A stretch of 64,000 nt of DNA from Ectocarpus siliculosus (taxonomy: Eukaryota; Sar; Phaeophyceae; Ectocarpales; Ectocarpaceae): NCBI GenBank assembly GCA_000310025.1, contig FN649757.1, forward strand, positions 445,005-509,004, written 5' to 3'. Below, piece after piece: positions 49,032 to 61,129 of this stretch (the first letter of the stretch is position 1; every line of letters begins with the position of its first letter). The position numbers and the translations under genes are program-made. The notes under the pieces are model-generated. The model worked only from the letters and a program-made list of their open reading frames with translations. It had not been told where the DNA came from and did not search any database.

Positions 49032-50960
49032 CGGTGGGGCTGTCGAAGCCACCACCACCACCGAAGTCGCCTCCTCCCGAATGGGGCGACGGGGGGACGC
49101 TACCTCCACTATCGTCCCCTTGGATCCCGTTGCCGGGTACCGCCGGCGCCTCCACGAGCGGTGTCGCTTGCCGTGGCCCACGGCCTCCGTCACGTCCAGG
49201 TCGGACTCACTCCTCGAGTCGTTCTCCCCTCCTCCACCTTTATGTGACGCACTCTGCCTGCTCTCGCCCTATCGTACTTTCCCCGCCTTCATCCACTATC
49301 CTGTTCGTCGCCGGTGTGCTTGCCGCTGGCAACGCCCCGCCCTCCTCGTCATCTGCGAGCGGCAGCGGCTGCGGGGGAGCGGGTGAAGCAGCGGGCACGT
49401 AGAGCCAGGTGAAATGTTGGGTCGTGATCACAGTTCCATACTCGGTTGGTGCGCGGACGCAATCACCTGGAGGATTGTGGGTGGGCTAGGTACCATCCTT
49501 TCTCTCCCTTGGGTTGAGACATTGTCTTTCTTCTCGACTTGAACACCAGAGGTTCAAGGAACGGGTACGTAGACCCGACCGGTGGCGGAGTACCGTAAAA
49601 CATCTCGTCGGGTGATTTGTGACCAGGTTCGCTTGTAGTTGCGGTGCAGTTCAGCTGGTAGCATGCACAGAAAATGGCCTCAGCCCACAGTCCGGGGCTG
49701 GTTGGTGCGTCAGGGAACAGCTCTTTCGCTTGGATTCGTGAGGCAAGCGCGGCATCACTGATCAACCCCAACCCTCGCTCCGCTACACCGTTGTACTTGG
49801 GGGTGATGGTGTGTGTGAACTCTTGCTTGATGCCGTATCTGCGGCAAACCTCCGCAAACCGACCCGGAACTCGCGGCCACCGTCGGTACGGTGCGACAAA
49901 CACCTCACACGAAACCCCCTGTGCTCTGTAGTCCGCCAGGTACTGCTCAAACGCGACAACTACGTCAGATTTGTGCTTCAGAAAGAAGACACGTGTCCAG
50001 CGGGAGCACTCATCTCTGATGATGAGTGTGTACCAGGTTCCGCCAATGCTCCTTAACTGCATCTTCCCCCCCAAATCGAGAAATAGGCGAAACAGTTTCA
50101 TATCTGCGCGTGTGTCCGTGCTCTTCGAAACAGGTTTCACCTGCCCCTTGGACATGGAACAGCCGAGGCATGGTCGCAGCGGTCCTTCCGTCAGCTGCAC
50201 TCCCTGAAACTTCGCCGTGTCTCTGAGCAGTTTCTCGTGGGTATGGCCGTGCGAGTTGTGGTACGCGTCGAGGTCAGTGGGGGTGGCTGCTTTCGCGTCG
50301 CCAGAAACAATGATTGCGGCACAGGCGATGTCTACCGTAGGCTCTGTTTGATAGCCTTCTTGACCAGCTTGCCCATCCGAGGGAACCGCACTCCCCCCCC
50401 GGCTTTCGTCGATAGCGTAAGCCCACCCTTCTGCCCTACATACGTGTGGCCCTCCTCGGCCAACGTCTTGAGCGAGATGAGGTTGCGGGGGCTTTCGGGC
50501 ACATGGGCAACATTCGGTATCGGTACGGGCACCCAACCACCTTCCGACCGGAGGACTACGGCCACGTCTCCACATCCTAGAAGAGGGACGGGGGCCTTGT
50601 TGCTTCCGATCCCCTTTACCCAACCGCTACACTCATGGTAGTTCACAAAGGCGTTTGCACATCGGAACATGGAGCACGTGGCCGCTGTGTCAGCCACGTA
50701 CTTCATGACATCCTGACCATGTTCCGTAACCCCCACTAGACCAACACGAACGGTACCACACTCGCCTGGAGGGCCGGCCACGGCACAGAGTGCTCGGTTC
50801 TCGACGAAGTCCACATCGCTGTCGGAGTACACGACTTGCGCCAGGACGGCCTCCTCCGCCGCGCTTTTGTCCTTGTTGTGGCCACACCCCTCGCAGTGTT
50901 CACACCTCGGGATGAAAATCGCTCTCCTTGGCGATGCAGACGGCCATCTGGTGAGCACCG
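46840..50960 (-). mobile_element. Broken Ty1/Copia retrotransposon (fossil)
   Basis: Domains appear on the minus strand in Copia order. A gag-tail cysteine cluster and aspartic protease region lie at about 50330-50960. Integrase lies at about 49500-50330, with a zinc-binding HNSHGHTHEK ... CLGC block, core strands and NGVAER. Then comes a low-complexity linker (48500-49400), reverse transcriptase at about 47280-48320 with KARMVARGF and DIKQAYIHVKL, and RNase H at about 46850-47400 with DSSYAD and TAQSTSEAE. Integrase before reverse transcriptase makes it Copia, not Gypsy. I could not find terminal repeats, and most of gag is absent. The element is broken, with several breaks, and is older than the gag-only element. 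Confidence 0.88.
48950..49035. repeat. GCT trinucleotide repeat in the Copia linker region
   Basis: A (GCT)n tract with variants, ending in about ten pure units. The alanine-, serine- or leucine-rich frames here follow from the repeat. Confidence 0.8.
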
Positions 50961-51927
50961 GCCACGAAACTTAGTGTCCGCGCTACCGCTGCCGCCCGCC
51001 CCCGCACGGGGCACCTTCGAAAGTGTGGTGACGACTGCCGTGCTTTGAACGAAAGAGATGCTGCGGTCCCCTAGGAGCCGTCAGGCTGAGTAATAAGGAT
51101 GTGTTTCAAATCGGGCATGGGCGCCGTGCTGCCCAGCCCGCCGTGGTGTATCACCGGAAGCACCTGTGCGGAGTATTGGTCGGCAGAAAGCGGGCGGACG
51201 CCCGCAGTGGTTCGTCCGACACCCCCGAGACGGGTGGTGCCGCAGCCGGCGCTGGTGCAGGTGGCGAGCTGTGGCTGACGATTCAGCTGTGGCTGGTGCG
51301 GCGTCGCGTTCGGCGTAGGTGGTAGCGTCGGGTTGGCACGAGTTCCGGGTATTTCTCGAGAAGAATTCTCTCGCAGCATTGTCGCGTTTGCGTTTTTGAC
51401 AGTATAGGGAGAAACACAATGCAGTTTATAAGAGTCTGTGTCCCTCGTCGTGCGGAATTTGGATTCGTTTGCGGGTCCGATTTTCCTTTGGGAAAACGGC
51501 AGCTTAGGGGCGCCGGCGGGGGTTGGCGACACGAAACGGCACGCGAGGAATTGACACAGGAATTGACCTCGAGGTCTCACGCTGATGGGCAAAACCCACC
51601 ATGCATCTATCGTCCATGGACGGCTCACGTGCGGTACTGGCAACCCGGCTTCACCGCCACAAATAAGACTTCTTTCCTACGGTACCGCGTTCCTGTGACA
51701 TGACCAGTACAGCAAAACAGATCGATTATCGCATGTTTTCCTTCGCATGAGTGTAGGACTTTTGAGGTTTGCTCTTTGTTCTCGAAAGAAGCCAGTTGTA
51801 TTGGGAGAGAAACAGAAAGGCCGGCTACTTCATCTCGAAAGGGCAGCTATAATGACCTCTCTGTTCACTACAAAATCTCTTCCATAGTCTGAACTATAGA
51901 CTATTTCACGTCACATTACAAAAAATG
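50961..51927. other. Region between the Copia fossil and the foldback element
   Basis: A minus-strand open frame of 190 codons (51071-51643) is present but shows no family I recognise; it could be a worn gag remnant. No terminal repeat found. Confidence 0.4.
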
Positions 51928-52525
51928 CCGGCGTGTCTAAATCGCCCCCCGGTGGGGTACTTTGTAGAATCCCCCACCGGTCGGGGATTGTCACCCTACA
52001 AGGCACCAATGGGTAGGACATGCACAACTGTGTTGCTATGTTGTGGGGCTACCGTGGGCTCCATCATACAGCCAAAAACGGTTCAGGTTTCGTGCAGCCA
52101 TGGCTGATGGGGAAATTCATCAGCTGCCCCAACCTGCCCCAATTGTGGGTACATTGACTTGAACACCCCACCAGCTGCATGTAGCCCTGCAAAGCTCCAA
52201 TCGAGAAACAAACACCGATAGGAGTGTGTGGTACATGCACGCACAGCACGCAGCAGCGGATAGCAGTCGAGGCGGCGAGCAAGCACATCAAGTATTCCCA
52301 CCGCACGACCTCGAACGCGTCAAGTCCAAGTGGAAACACTGCAATCTCACTGGTGGAGTCTGAAGCCTTGCTTACCCCACCAGTTGTACATCGTCCTACA
52401 AGACTCCAATCGATTCCGGACATGCACGGGAGCGTTGCTGCGTTGAAGGAGTATTATGGGACCCGTCGTGAAGCCGAAACAGTACAGGTTTGGTGCTGCC
52501 ACGGCTGGTGGGAGGACGTTCGCAG

Positions 52526-53122
52526 CTACCCCACTGGTGGGGTACATGGTCTTGCCAACAATCTCCACCACCTCAAGCTCGCCCTACAGGATTCCGATCG
52601 ACAAAGGACGTGCTCAACCGTATTGTGTCTGGCAGATCTGTCGTGGGACCCATAATTATGCCCAAGGAGCTCCGTGTCGGGGGGCAAACTGCGCATGTGC
52701 TCACCGATGGGGCGGATAAGCCTTGAATACCGCACCACCTGGATCGCAACCTCACCAGGACTTGCATCACAAGCACAAGCACGGTGGTTGGAATGTGTAG
52801 TTGATGACAAAGAACAGGACGAGGGGAACAGATCATTCAACAACCGGGCAGCCTCAAGCACATGAAGTGGAAACTCGAAAACGGCCTTCTCCCATCTTCC
52901 AGACGGAAGCAACCAACACCCGGGCGCTTTGACGAAACAATCCGTCTGGCCGAAGTCGGAAATGCCGGCTGGAACGGTGGCTACTTCGACAAATATCCAC
53001 TCGGTGGTATGGATGTGGATAGATTGTTTGTGTCCCCCAGGCATAATCGCGTTACGCGCGTAGTAAAAAAAGTGAACGATTCCGATGATTGACAGATGGC
53101 ACGACTCTGTTGTTCGTACCAC
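52526..53122 (-). other. Unassigned open frame inside the foldback element
   Basis: A 198-codon minus frame overlaps a 76-codon plus frame (52862-53092). Part lies in monomer-free DNA. Neither resembles a family I know, and no paralogous copy is available to test for selection. Confidence 0.2.
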
Positions 53123-53350
53123 GCTGCCTCGAGAGATTATGAACGCAGACAGATGGCATGTATCTTCTGCACAATGTGTGGTGGCTGGGATTCTGTTTCG
53201 ACTCCTTCGTCTCGGTGTCGGGTTGGCAATCTAATTGATCTGTTAGTAAACTAAGTCTGTAGTTAGGACACGATTAGCACATTAGACCAGTGTAACCCCG
53301 TTAGACCAATCTAACCCTACCCCTATCCTGTAACATTTGGCGAATAAACG

Positions 53351-54115
53351 GCGTGTCAAATCCCCCCCGGCTGTATCTCTGCCCACAAGGCACCAATCGA
53401 GGCAGGACATGCACGACTGTGTTGCTGTGTTGTGGGGCTATCGCGAGACCCATTGCACAGCCGAAACCGGTCAGGTTTGATGCAGCCATGGCTGATGCGC
53501 AAGATATATCTGTTGCCCCAACCTGCCCCTCGAGGGGGGATTAGTCCCTAAACACCTCCTCGGCTGTATCTCTGTCCACAAGGCACCAATCGAGGCAGGA
53601 GATCCACGACTGTGTTGCTGTGTTGTGGGGCTCTGGGGCTGTCACGAGACCCATCGCACAGCCGAAACCGGTCAGGTTTGATGCGGCTATGGCTGATGGG
53701 CAAGACATATCTGTTGCCCCAACCTGCCCCCCGGGGGGGAATTGGTCTCTAAACACCCCCCCCGCTGTATCTGTGCCCACAAGGCACCAATCGAGGCAGG
53801 ACATGCACGACTGTGTTGCTGTGTTGTGGGGCTATCGCGAGACCTTCCGTACAACCGAAACGGTTCTGGTGTGGTGTAGCCATGGCTGATGGGCAATATG
53901 TATATATGTGTTGCCCCAACCTGCTCCACTGGTGCGGTACATGTCCTCTTAATACCCCACCAGCTGCATGTTGCCGTACAAGGCTCCAATCGACTGACAA
54001 ACACCGGTAGAAGTGTGAGGAACATGCACGCACGGCACACAGCAGCGGGCAGCAGGTGGGACGAACAGCACATCAAGTATTCCTGCCCACAGCTTTACAC
54101 ACACCCAGTGGGAAC
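53351..54115 (+). repeat. Inner left arm of the foldback element: three A monomers and one B monomer
   Basis: A monomers begin near 53370, 53565 and 53765. The B unit (about 53940-54115) carries CACCAGCTGCATGTTGCCGT and a GCACGCACGGCACACAGCAG phrase. The order A-A-A-B is mirrored exactly as B-A-A-A at 54800-55550. Confidence 0.8.
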
Positions 54116-54799
54116 CGAAGACTGTCTTCTCCTCACTGGTGAGGTACAATAGCCTTGCTTACCCCCCAGCGATATCTCGTCATAAAAGACTTCAGTCGAC
54201 ACAGGACATGTCCAACAGGGTTCTGTTCAGGTGGTAACACAGCGGGTGGGGTAAACTACGGATGAGCCCCTGCGGGAGGAGGGGGTGGGGGTGTCTAATA
54301 CCCCACCATGGACCTCGCACCTCTGTACAAGGCGCCGGTGGCCACGCAAGAACCGTAGTGGAAGTGTAAAGATGATGAACGCACAACCCACAGCACAAAG
54401 CAGCACTGCGCCACTGCTGTGATCGCTATGTGTATTCGTTGTACAGTGCCCAAATGCAACCTTCATCGCATCAGCGAATAATGACCCATTCGTTTGGTCT
54501 CGCTCGCCAAAAAAAAACACGCAGCAAACAATCGCAAACAATCGCAAACGACAACAAAACGGAAAGTAAACATTGTGAGAGATAGATGACGAACGTATGT
54601 ATGTTCGCCGCCACGAACGTGTTGCCTCCCGGTCGTCCCTGCGACGTGCAAGTCAGACTAAGGTACACGCCGTTTGTTCATACCGGCCGTTTCCATACAT
54701 TCTGTCTGAAAACAAACAGACTGCCTGATTGGTGCTTTGTGGGAAGAGATGAAGCCGGGGGGTGTTTAGACACTAATAACCCCCCCCCCCCCGGGGGGC

Positions 54800-55560
54800 G
54801 ATGGGTGCGTATTAAGCTGTGGGCAGGAATACTTGATGTGCTGTTCGCCTCACCTGCTGCCCGCTGCTGTGGGCCGTGCGTGCATGTTCCTCACACTCTA
54901 CCGGCGTTTGTCAGTCGATTGGAGCCTTGTACGGCAACATGCAGCTGGTGGGGTATTAAGAGGACATGTACCGCACCACCAGTGGAGCAGGTTGGGGCAA
55001 CAGATGTATATTGCCCATCAGCCGTGGCTGCACCAAACCTGAACCGTTTCGGTTGTACGGCGGGTCTCGCGATAGCCCCACAACACAGCAACACAGTCGT
55101 GCATGTCCTGCCTCGATTGGTGCCTTGTGGGCACAGATACAGCCGAGGGGGTGTTTAGAGACTAATCCCCCCCCGGGGGGCAGGTTGGGGCAACAGATAT
55201 ATATTGCGCATCAGCCATGGCTGCACCAAACCTGAACCGTTTCGGCTGTGCGATGGGTCTCGCGATAGCCCCACAACACGGCAACACAGTCGTGCTTGTC
55301 CTGCCTCGATTGGTGCGTTGTGGACACAGATACAGCCGGGGGGGTGTTTGAGGGCAGGTTGGGGCAGCAGTATATATATCTTGCCCATCAGCCATGGCTG
55401 CACCAAACCTGAACCGTTTCGACTTTACGATGGATCTCGCGAGAGCCGCACAACACAGCAACACAGCAGTCGTGCATGTCCTGCCTCGACTGGTGCCTTG
55501 TGGGCAGAGATACCGCCGGGGGACTAATCCCCCCCCGGGGGGGGGATTGAGACATGACGG
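54800..55560 (-). repeat. Inner right arm of the foldback element
   Basis: Reverse complement of 53351-54115: the B unit at about 54800-54960, then three A monomers to about 55550. Arms of ~750 bp with a ~690-bp loop would form a very long hairpin in single-stranded DNA or RNA. Confidence 0.8.
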
Positions 55561-56574
55561 GCGAATGAAGAATACCCGCACGAGTTCGAATGTCGGATGT
55601 ATCGCTAGACTTTCCAAAAAGTGCACCTAGAAGTGCCTACAGCAAGCAGTAGTAGTTGAACCATCGGAAGACTGGCGAGGGGTACGTCCCTGGAGATCTC
55701 TACTCTAAATCCCAGTGATTAAAGCCGCAACCCCAGTGATCCAGGCGGGTGCTAGCAAGCTCTGAGCATATTTTTAATTCTCCAAGGGTTACACATGGCT
55801 ACACCAGTAGATCAGTCGGACTGGTCTATGTAATGGTGTAATCTTTGGCGAATAAAGCCTGCCTGCAAGAAGAGAGAAGACAGTGTTCGACTTCCACTGA
55901 CTGGGCGTATTTGGAGCTGTGTGGCTGGAATACTGGACGTGCTCGCCGCGTCACCTGCTGTCCGCTGCTGTGTGCTGTGCGTGCATGTATACCAAACACT
56001 CCTACCGGTGTTGTTTCTCGATTAGGGCTACGTGCACAGACAGCTGGTGGGGTGTTCAAGGACATGTACGCCATCGGTGGGGCAGGTTGGGGCAGCTGAT
56101 GAATTTCCCTCGATCAGCCATGGCTGCACCAAATCTGAACCGTTTTGACTGTACGATGGGTCCCACGATAGCCCCACAACACAGCAATACAGCAGTTGTG
56201 CATGTCCTATGTATGCCCATTGGTGCCTTGTACATAAGGCGAGATACATACGTACATACAGCTGGTGGGGTACACAAGGGTACACACTAAATAAAGTACG
56301 CTCTGTAAGTAATTCCAACCGGTGGGGGATTTACGAAACACGGAGGTGGGATTTAGACACGCCGGAAAACTGTTCGTCGGTTCTAGAAAGTCGCCGAGGA
56401 GATCCAGTTTGCAATTTGGGAAATAGTTTGCCTACTGGCTATACGCTACCGGCCTCCCGCGTGTTGGGCCTCGGGCCTATTTCTCGCCCTGAAAGTCTGA
56501 AACAACCAAGCAAGAACACAACTTCATTTTGATGTTTGAACAGATTCACCAAAACGCTACAGCAGCAGTATCAC

Positions 56575-56700
56575 ACATCGCGGCGTGAGGCCAATCCAAT
56601 TCTTGTTCTTCTTTCGGCCACATCCGCAGTAGATGCCAGAGCGTATCATCCCGAGCTTGTTCGTGTCCACGGTGTCTTCTACATATATATCCGGGGATTC
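56575..56700 (-). pseudogene. Relic X: decayed first exon of a fifth zinc-cluster gene
   Basis: The minus strand aligns with G1 exon 1 and its leader. It still reads GLNP-like fragments such as YCGCGRKKNKN and GLTPRC in place of the CCECGRKKRKCDG and MAPC of G1, and the GTGTGATA donor remains. The pairing cysteines are largely lost. It faces G3 exon 1 across ~700 bp, as G1 faces G2. The foldback element ends 210 bp further on, where its second exon and the rest would have lain, so the remainder may have been displaced or removed. Confidence 0.65.
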
Positions 56701-57399
56701 GGATCAAAAACGGTGAAACCGCTCGGCGCCGAAAGGTTTGTGTCTCCTCGGTGTGTCATGACGTCACGTGACGTCACGTCGGCACGAACATCAGGATTCC
56801 CCCCGCAGAACTCCACCGCAACCTTTGGCGCATGACATTCGGGTGCTCAGTACGCAACACTGCGACGAGCTTTCCGGCGTACTGAGGAAAGGTCCTTACA
56901 CGACGGTTACCGGACGTCTCTTCCGAACCTTCGCTGTAGGGTAGCGCACGGCGGGGGATCCTTCCTACATGTGCGTACTCTTTGACATCTCTGATGATGG
57001 TAGGATGAAGAGCTTTCTCGGTACCCTTGCAGATGCAAACCTTGCATCTACCATAGAGTACAGCAGTAGCACAGTCGTGTTCACATCATCGATGGCGCCC
57101 ATCTTTCCGCTTGCTTCCTCGTCTCCTGCAGTAGTGCACTGTCGTACTGTACAGGAGTAGGGATCTTCCCGCGCGTTCACCGCGGTCATGCCCTAGGCTG
57201 CAGCGTCGTCCGAAGCAGCGGTGGGTTTGAGGTACGAAAGGGCACCTGCTCTACTGATGGCACAGACACTCGTGTTTTCCTGCTACTTCCACCGTCCGTT
57301 CAACGTCGTGATAGAGCCACAACCTACCCTGAACAAGAGCGAACAACGACGCTTGAACCATACACGCAGGATTACGGACACGGGCTAGAGACTTGGACC
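56701..57399. promoter_or_regulatory. Spacer between relic X and G3, G3 promoter
   Basis: Matches the G2 half of the G1/G2 spacer, including CAACCTTTGGCGCATGA, GACGAGCTTTCCG and TCCTTCCTACAT. Two TGACGTCA palindromes lie at 56759-56766 and 56769-56776, where the G1/G2 spacer has one at the matching place. The G3 leader is closely related to that of G2. Confidence 0.65.
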
Positions 57400-57512
57400 A
57401 TGAGTTCGCGGGAAAAGGGGAGCGCGTCTACGGACAGCAGTAGTCGGATGCGCAGGAGCTGCTGTGAATGTGCGCGGCACAAAAAGAAGTGCGATGGCCT
57501 AACGCCTTGCAG
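57400..57512 (+). CDS. G3: Zn2Cys6 regulator, exon 1 (rest beyond the right edge)
   Basis: Reads MSSREKGSASTDSSSRMRRS, then CCECARHKKKCDGLTPC, and ends in phase 2 at a GTGTG donor, as in G2. It supplies the first four zinc ligands; the last two must come from exon 2. The following 6.5 kb match parts of G2 intron 1. The final ~70 bases of the window match the G2 sequence ~100-190 bp before its exon 2, so exon 2 of G3 should begin just past position 64000. Closest relative in the window is G2. Confidence 0.75.
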
Positions 57513-58098
57513 GTGTGTCATGTATGATTTATGGTGAGATGAACCTTGTGCATGATCTTGCTGTTGGAAGTGATGATGCTCCTCTTCGTCTTATGCGGGT
57601 TTGTTACGGGTCTTGCAGCATGTTATAACAGGAAGTGTCAACAGTTTCCGGGTAACTTCTACCCAAGACCACAATGCGGAGGAAGCAACGGATATACACA
57701 GAAAGGATGAGTCTAAATTGCCCCTCCTGTGGTGGCGCCGCTCTACCCTTTGTGCTCAGCCTTCTTACCAAGGAGAGCAATAGACTCAATCGACTTCAAG
57801 TTGAGGTTGCCTTGTAACGCTACAGCAGTAGAGCTGGCGACTTGACCAAAAGTGGTGGTCTCCATGTCGGAATATGTTTGCCGCTTCCTTTCCTTGATAC
57901 TGAGGCTACCGCCTTCTCCCACGGTAGTATGAGTTGTCTGGTACCTGTTAACGCAGGACCATGTAGATGACATTAAACCTTGATTATTAGACACCGTGCT
58001 CCTTCCAGCACACAGAAGTATAGTCTAGAGCAAAAGTTCAGTCAGGATACAGCAGTGAACACATGTATGCTTACGTGCTCTCTCTCGTAGGGCCCCGC

Positions 58099-58335
58099 TG
58101 TTCGGGGTGTTGCCGCGTGTACTGCGCTATCACGCTCGCGGGCTCTTGTCAAGAGCGTTTCTGCACAAAGGATTGACTCAAGTTCCTTGTATTCGCGAGT
58201 GACAGACATGAGCAAGGAGCAAAGCCTGCTGGCGCCAAGTGTATCATACCCATACAGGAAGGAGTATATCACATCTGCGTGACCTCATCGGAGATCTCGG
58301 AGATCTGTATCCTGCCGAGTACACACACAGCGACA
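58099..58335 (-). mobile_element. Solo LTR, diverged, same family as the gag-only element (fossil)
   Basis: The reverse complement aligns over its whole length with the LTR at 20591-20833, with shared phrases such as ATCACGCTCGCGGGCTCTTG and GTATCCTGCCGAGTACACAC. It is much more diverged than the two LTRs of the intact element, so it is older. In G2 intron 1 the matching place (near 28650) lacks it. No target duplication is certain. Confidence 0.82.
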
Positions 58336-60393
58336 CCTTGGACCCCAAACAGCATACGTACCCCCCCAAGAATCGTCCTCAGATCGGACATTTTATCCAA
58401 GTACCCCAAACAGACCCCCTATTTACTTGATATGTACACGTACCAACCAAGTCGATTTTTTGTGCTTTTGTTCTTCTTCTTCCGAGGCAAGCGCTTTTTC
58501 TCACACTTTTTTCTGCATGGCACTCAGAGGACCTGTCGGTATATTACCCGTTGCGTGTGGGGCTCGCTAGACATCGGTGGTGCGTGTGATGGCCGCTGAA
58601 AAGTCGCTGGTACTGGCTCCATTCCAGGTCGCGATTCCGAACCAAAAAAGCATTCATGAAAACTTGGAACCTAATTCTTTGTATTGGCGGGCTGTTGTTC
58701 TTTTCGCACACAACACGGCCACACCACCAGCAGTTAGAAGTGGTAGACATCCACATAAACACGGTGCAAACAAAAGGTTTCGATCCACTTACTGAAAAGA
58801 CGTCACCACATCCCTTTCGACTGAGGTTATATCTCGAACGGGTAGTCTTTCTGTGAGGTTATGTTCACTTAAAAAAAAAAGGAAAACCAGGGGTGTGTGG
58901 CAGAGAAGCAATATTGAAAAACGCGCAGCGCGGCTGTCCCACGCAGGCACACAGGTGATGCGTGCTGTGTGCTGCTGTGGTGCATTACAACAGCAGCGCA
59001 ACATTTCTAAAAAAATCAGAACACAGTACTTGTAGTTACACAGTAGTTCCGGTAGGCTGTATTTCTAGCAGTTCACACACATCACGTTCACCTGTTGTGT
59101 AGACACCCACGCAACAGGCGGTGCGAACTAAATACGGTGCAAGCACAAGATTCAGCTGTAGGGTTGTAGGACAGCAGCATTCGCATTGCATACATAGCTA
59201 AACGCGGATGTTGCAGGCCACACAGATGATGTGCATACAACTCTTCATTAAAAGAGGGAGTTATTGGCGGGGCATTTTTCGACGCGGTTTCGAACCTCGG
59301 CAACGACATTTATTTTTTCTTTGTTTTGTTTTGTACTGAACCCTTGCATAGTATAAAACGCTGAGGCTTTCTCCCTCACGCATATTGTATGTGTAGGTCG
59401 ATCATTTACTATGCTATGTGTTTTCATACACATTGCCGTGAACATTTCCGTAGCGTTCTGAGAGTTAGAGACGAGACAGATTGCGCATTGCCCCGATCGT
59501 AACAGGTTGGCATATTTTAGTCAATGCGCGATGACAGTGATTGTCCGCCTCCAAAGAGAAAGGCGGCACTGCAGTTCAGGTGTTTTTAGGCCTTTTCGTT
59601 TAGCGTCACCCCCGGGAGGCATGCTCTGACCTCCCGGAACGGGGAACCTGTACAATTACGATCTTGAAGTCCTTTGTGAATAGATACCCACAATACAGAA
59701 CCGCAAATACCCACTCGAAACATCCTTTACAAAAAATGACTACGCATTGCAGGATGGCAGAAAAAGAATTTTGACGCTGGCTCTATTTAAATACTTCGAT
59801 CTAGTACAACAAACGAAAACAACCATCCCGCCGGAGGAACCTGGTGCGTTCTACTGTGATCGGTAGAGGACACCAGGAAGAGGCGTCGTTCGTGCTGGCA
59901 TGTGCAGGTTACTGGAGCTGAATTATCGAAGGTCGCAGCTGCCTCTCAGAACAGTCCGTAATCTGCGCCGGAACCAAGCGGAATCCAGCATTTGTCACAG
60001 CCGTGCTCACCTCCACGGAACGTAAACCCCTGAACGGAGGGGGTTCAACAGTAGCTGGTGGCATCAGCTACTACTGCTGTAAACCCGCAGTTAAGGAGGT
60101 TGGGGTCAGTGGCGGCGAGCACAAGCAGTACAGGATGGGTGTCGGTCTAATTTGCGGAGATTTGCAGAGATTGTAGGCCACCACCGTTCGAAGCTCTGGC
60201 ACCGGTATGTGCCGTGCGGACTTGGGGTTGCTGTTTGACTGTGTGTACTAGCTCGCAAGAGAGAAGACATGAAGGGGAGAGAGAGAGAGAAGGAGGCGGA
60301 GGAAGAGGAGGAGAAAGAGTGGCCCAAACGTCGACAGAAAATGGGGACTCCGCCATATACCTCCAGGAACATTCCAACCGCGTCCTACGTAAC

Positions 60394-60493
60394 NNNNNNN
60401 NNNNNNNNNNNNNNNNNNNNNNNNNNNNNNNNNNNNNNNNNNNNNNNNNNNNNNNNNNNNNNNNNNNNNNNNNNNNNNNNNNNNNNNNNNNNN
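60394..60493. other. Assembly gap (100 N)
   Basis: Lies in G3 intron 1 after a purine-rich GAGAGA/GAGGAG tract (about 60275-60320). Confidence 0.95.
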
Positions 60494-61129
60494 CTTTCTC
60501 TCTACTTCCACGCATGAAGGCCCTCCCTGGTTCTTAACGCAAGTGAAGAACCTCTCGTGCGTCGAAAGTACGCCGAAAATGACCGAAACACAACAAAAAA
60601 TGAACAAAGAAAACAAGAGGAAACCCGGCTATCGGATCAAAGCTGTTCTCGAATCCAACGCCTCAAATAGAATCAAATAAGCCGTCCGTATCACTAATGA
60701 TTCCTCCAGCCATAGTGCGTAATGAAGGCAAGGAAAATCATTCCAAACCTGCGAATTACGTACTCTAAGCAACGCTTTACAACCTCGAGCAACACTTTGA
60801 ACAAAATCCTTCTTGCATGATGGAACACACACACAAAAAAAGCGACCACACGCCCCCACCCCTTGGCGAGGTTGTGCGACAAACTTGGCTCACCTCCAAG
60901 ACATAGGGGCCCAACAGAACTTGTAAATTATTGTTTCGCGCGAAGCGCGAAAAAGAACGGACGGAGAGACGCAGGCGTAGATAGATATGGATGGAGCCTC
61001 ACAGAGAGGTCACCACATGCCACTGCACAGGCTCACACCTCACCCAACACCCCAGTCAGCCGTGTACGCAGGACTGCTACTGTGCAGCTGCGCGGGGACG
61101 AATGAAAATGTCGTGTGGTGTGGACGAAG

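Larger units (their letters stand above)
51928..56365. mobile_element. 4.4-kb foldback (long inverted-repeat) element made of ~180-bp monomers
   Basis: The ends are inverted copies: CCGGCGTGTCTAAATC starts at 51928 and its reverse complement ends at 56365, both followed inward by an AATCCCCCACCGGT phrase. The interior repeats a monomer containing CAAGGCACCAATCGAGGCAG, GTTGCTGTGTTGTGGGGCTA and GCAGCCATGGCTGATGGG. Plus-oriented copies run from about 51980 to 54250 and minus-oriented copies from about 54800 to 55550, with one more pair at 55900-56290. A second pair of similar ends (about 53351 and 55560) suggests one copy nested within another of the same family. No transposase or clear target duplication is visible, so its superfamily is unknown. 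Confidence 0.7.

Noticed and set aside
48539-49402. Plus-strand and minus-strand frames rich in proline, serine or alanine
   Set aside because: Low-complexity GCT/GCC sequence in the Copia linker region.
51928-56365. LTR retrotransposon reading of the foldback element
   Set aside because: Its ends are inverted, not direct, and no gag or pol domain is visible.
60147-60616. Frames crossing the N gap at 60394-60493
   Set aside because: Unknown bases and purine-rich simple sequence inside G3 intron 1.
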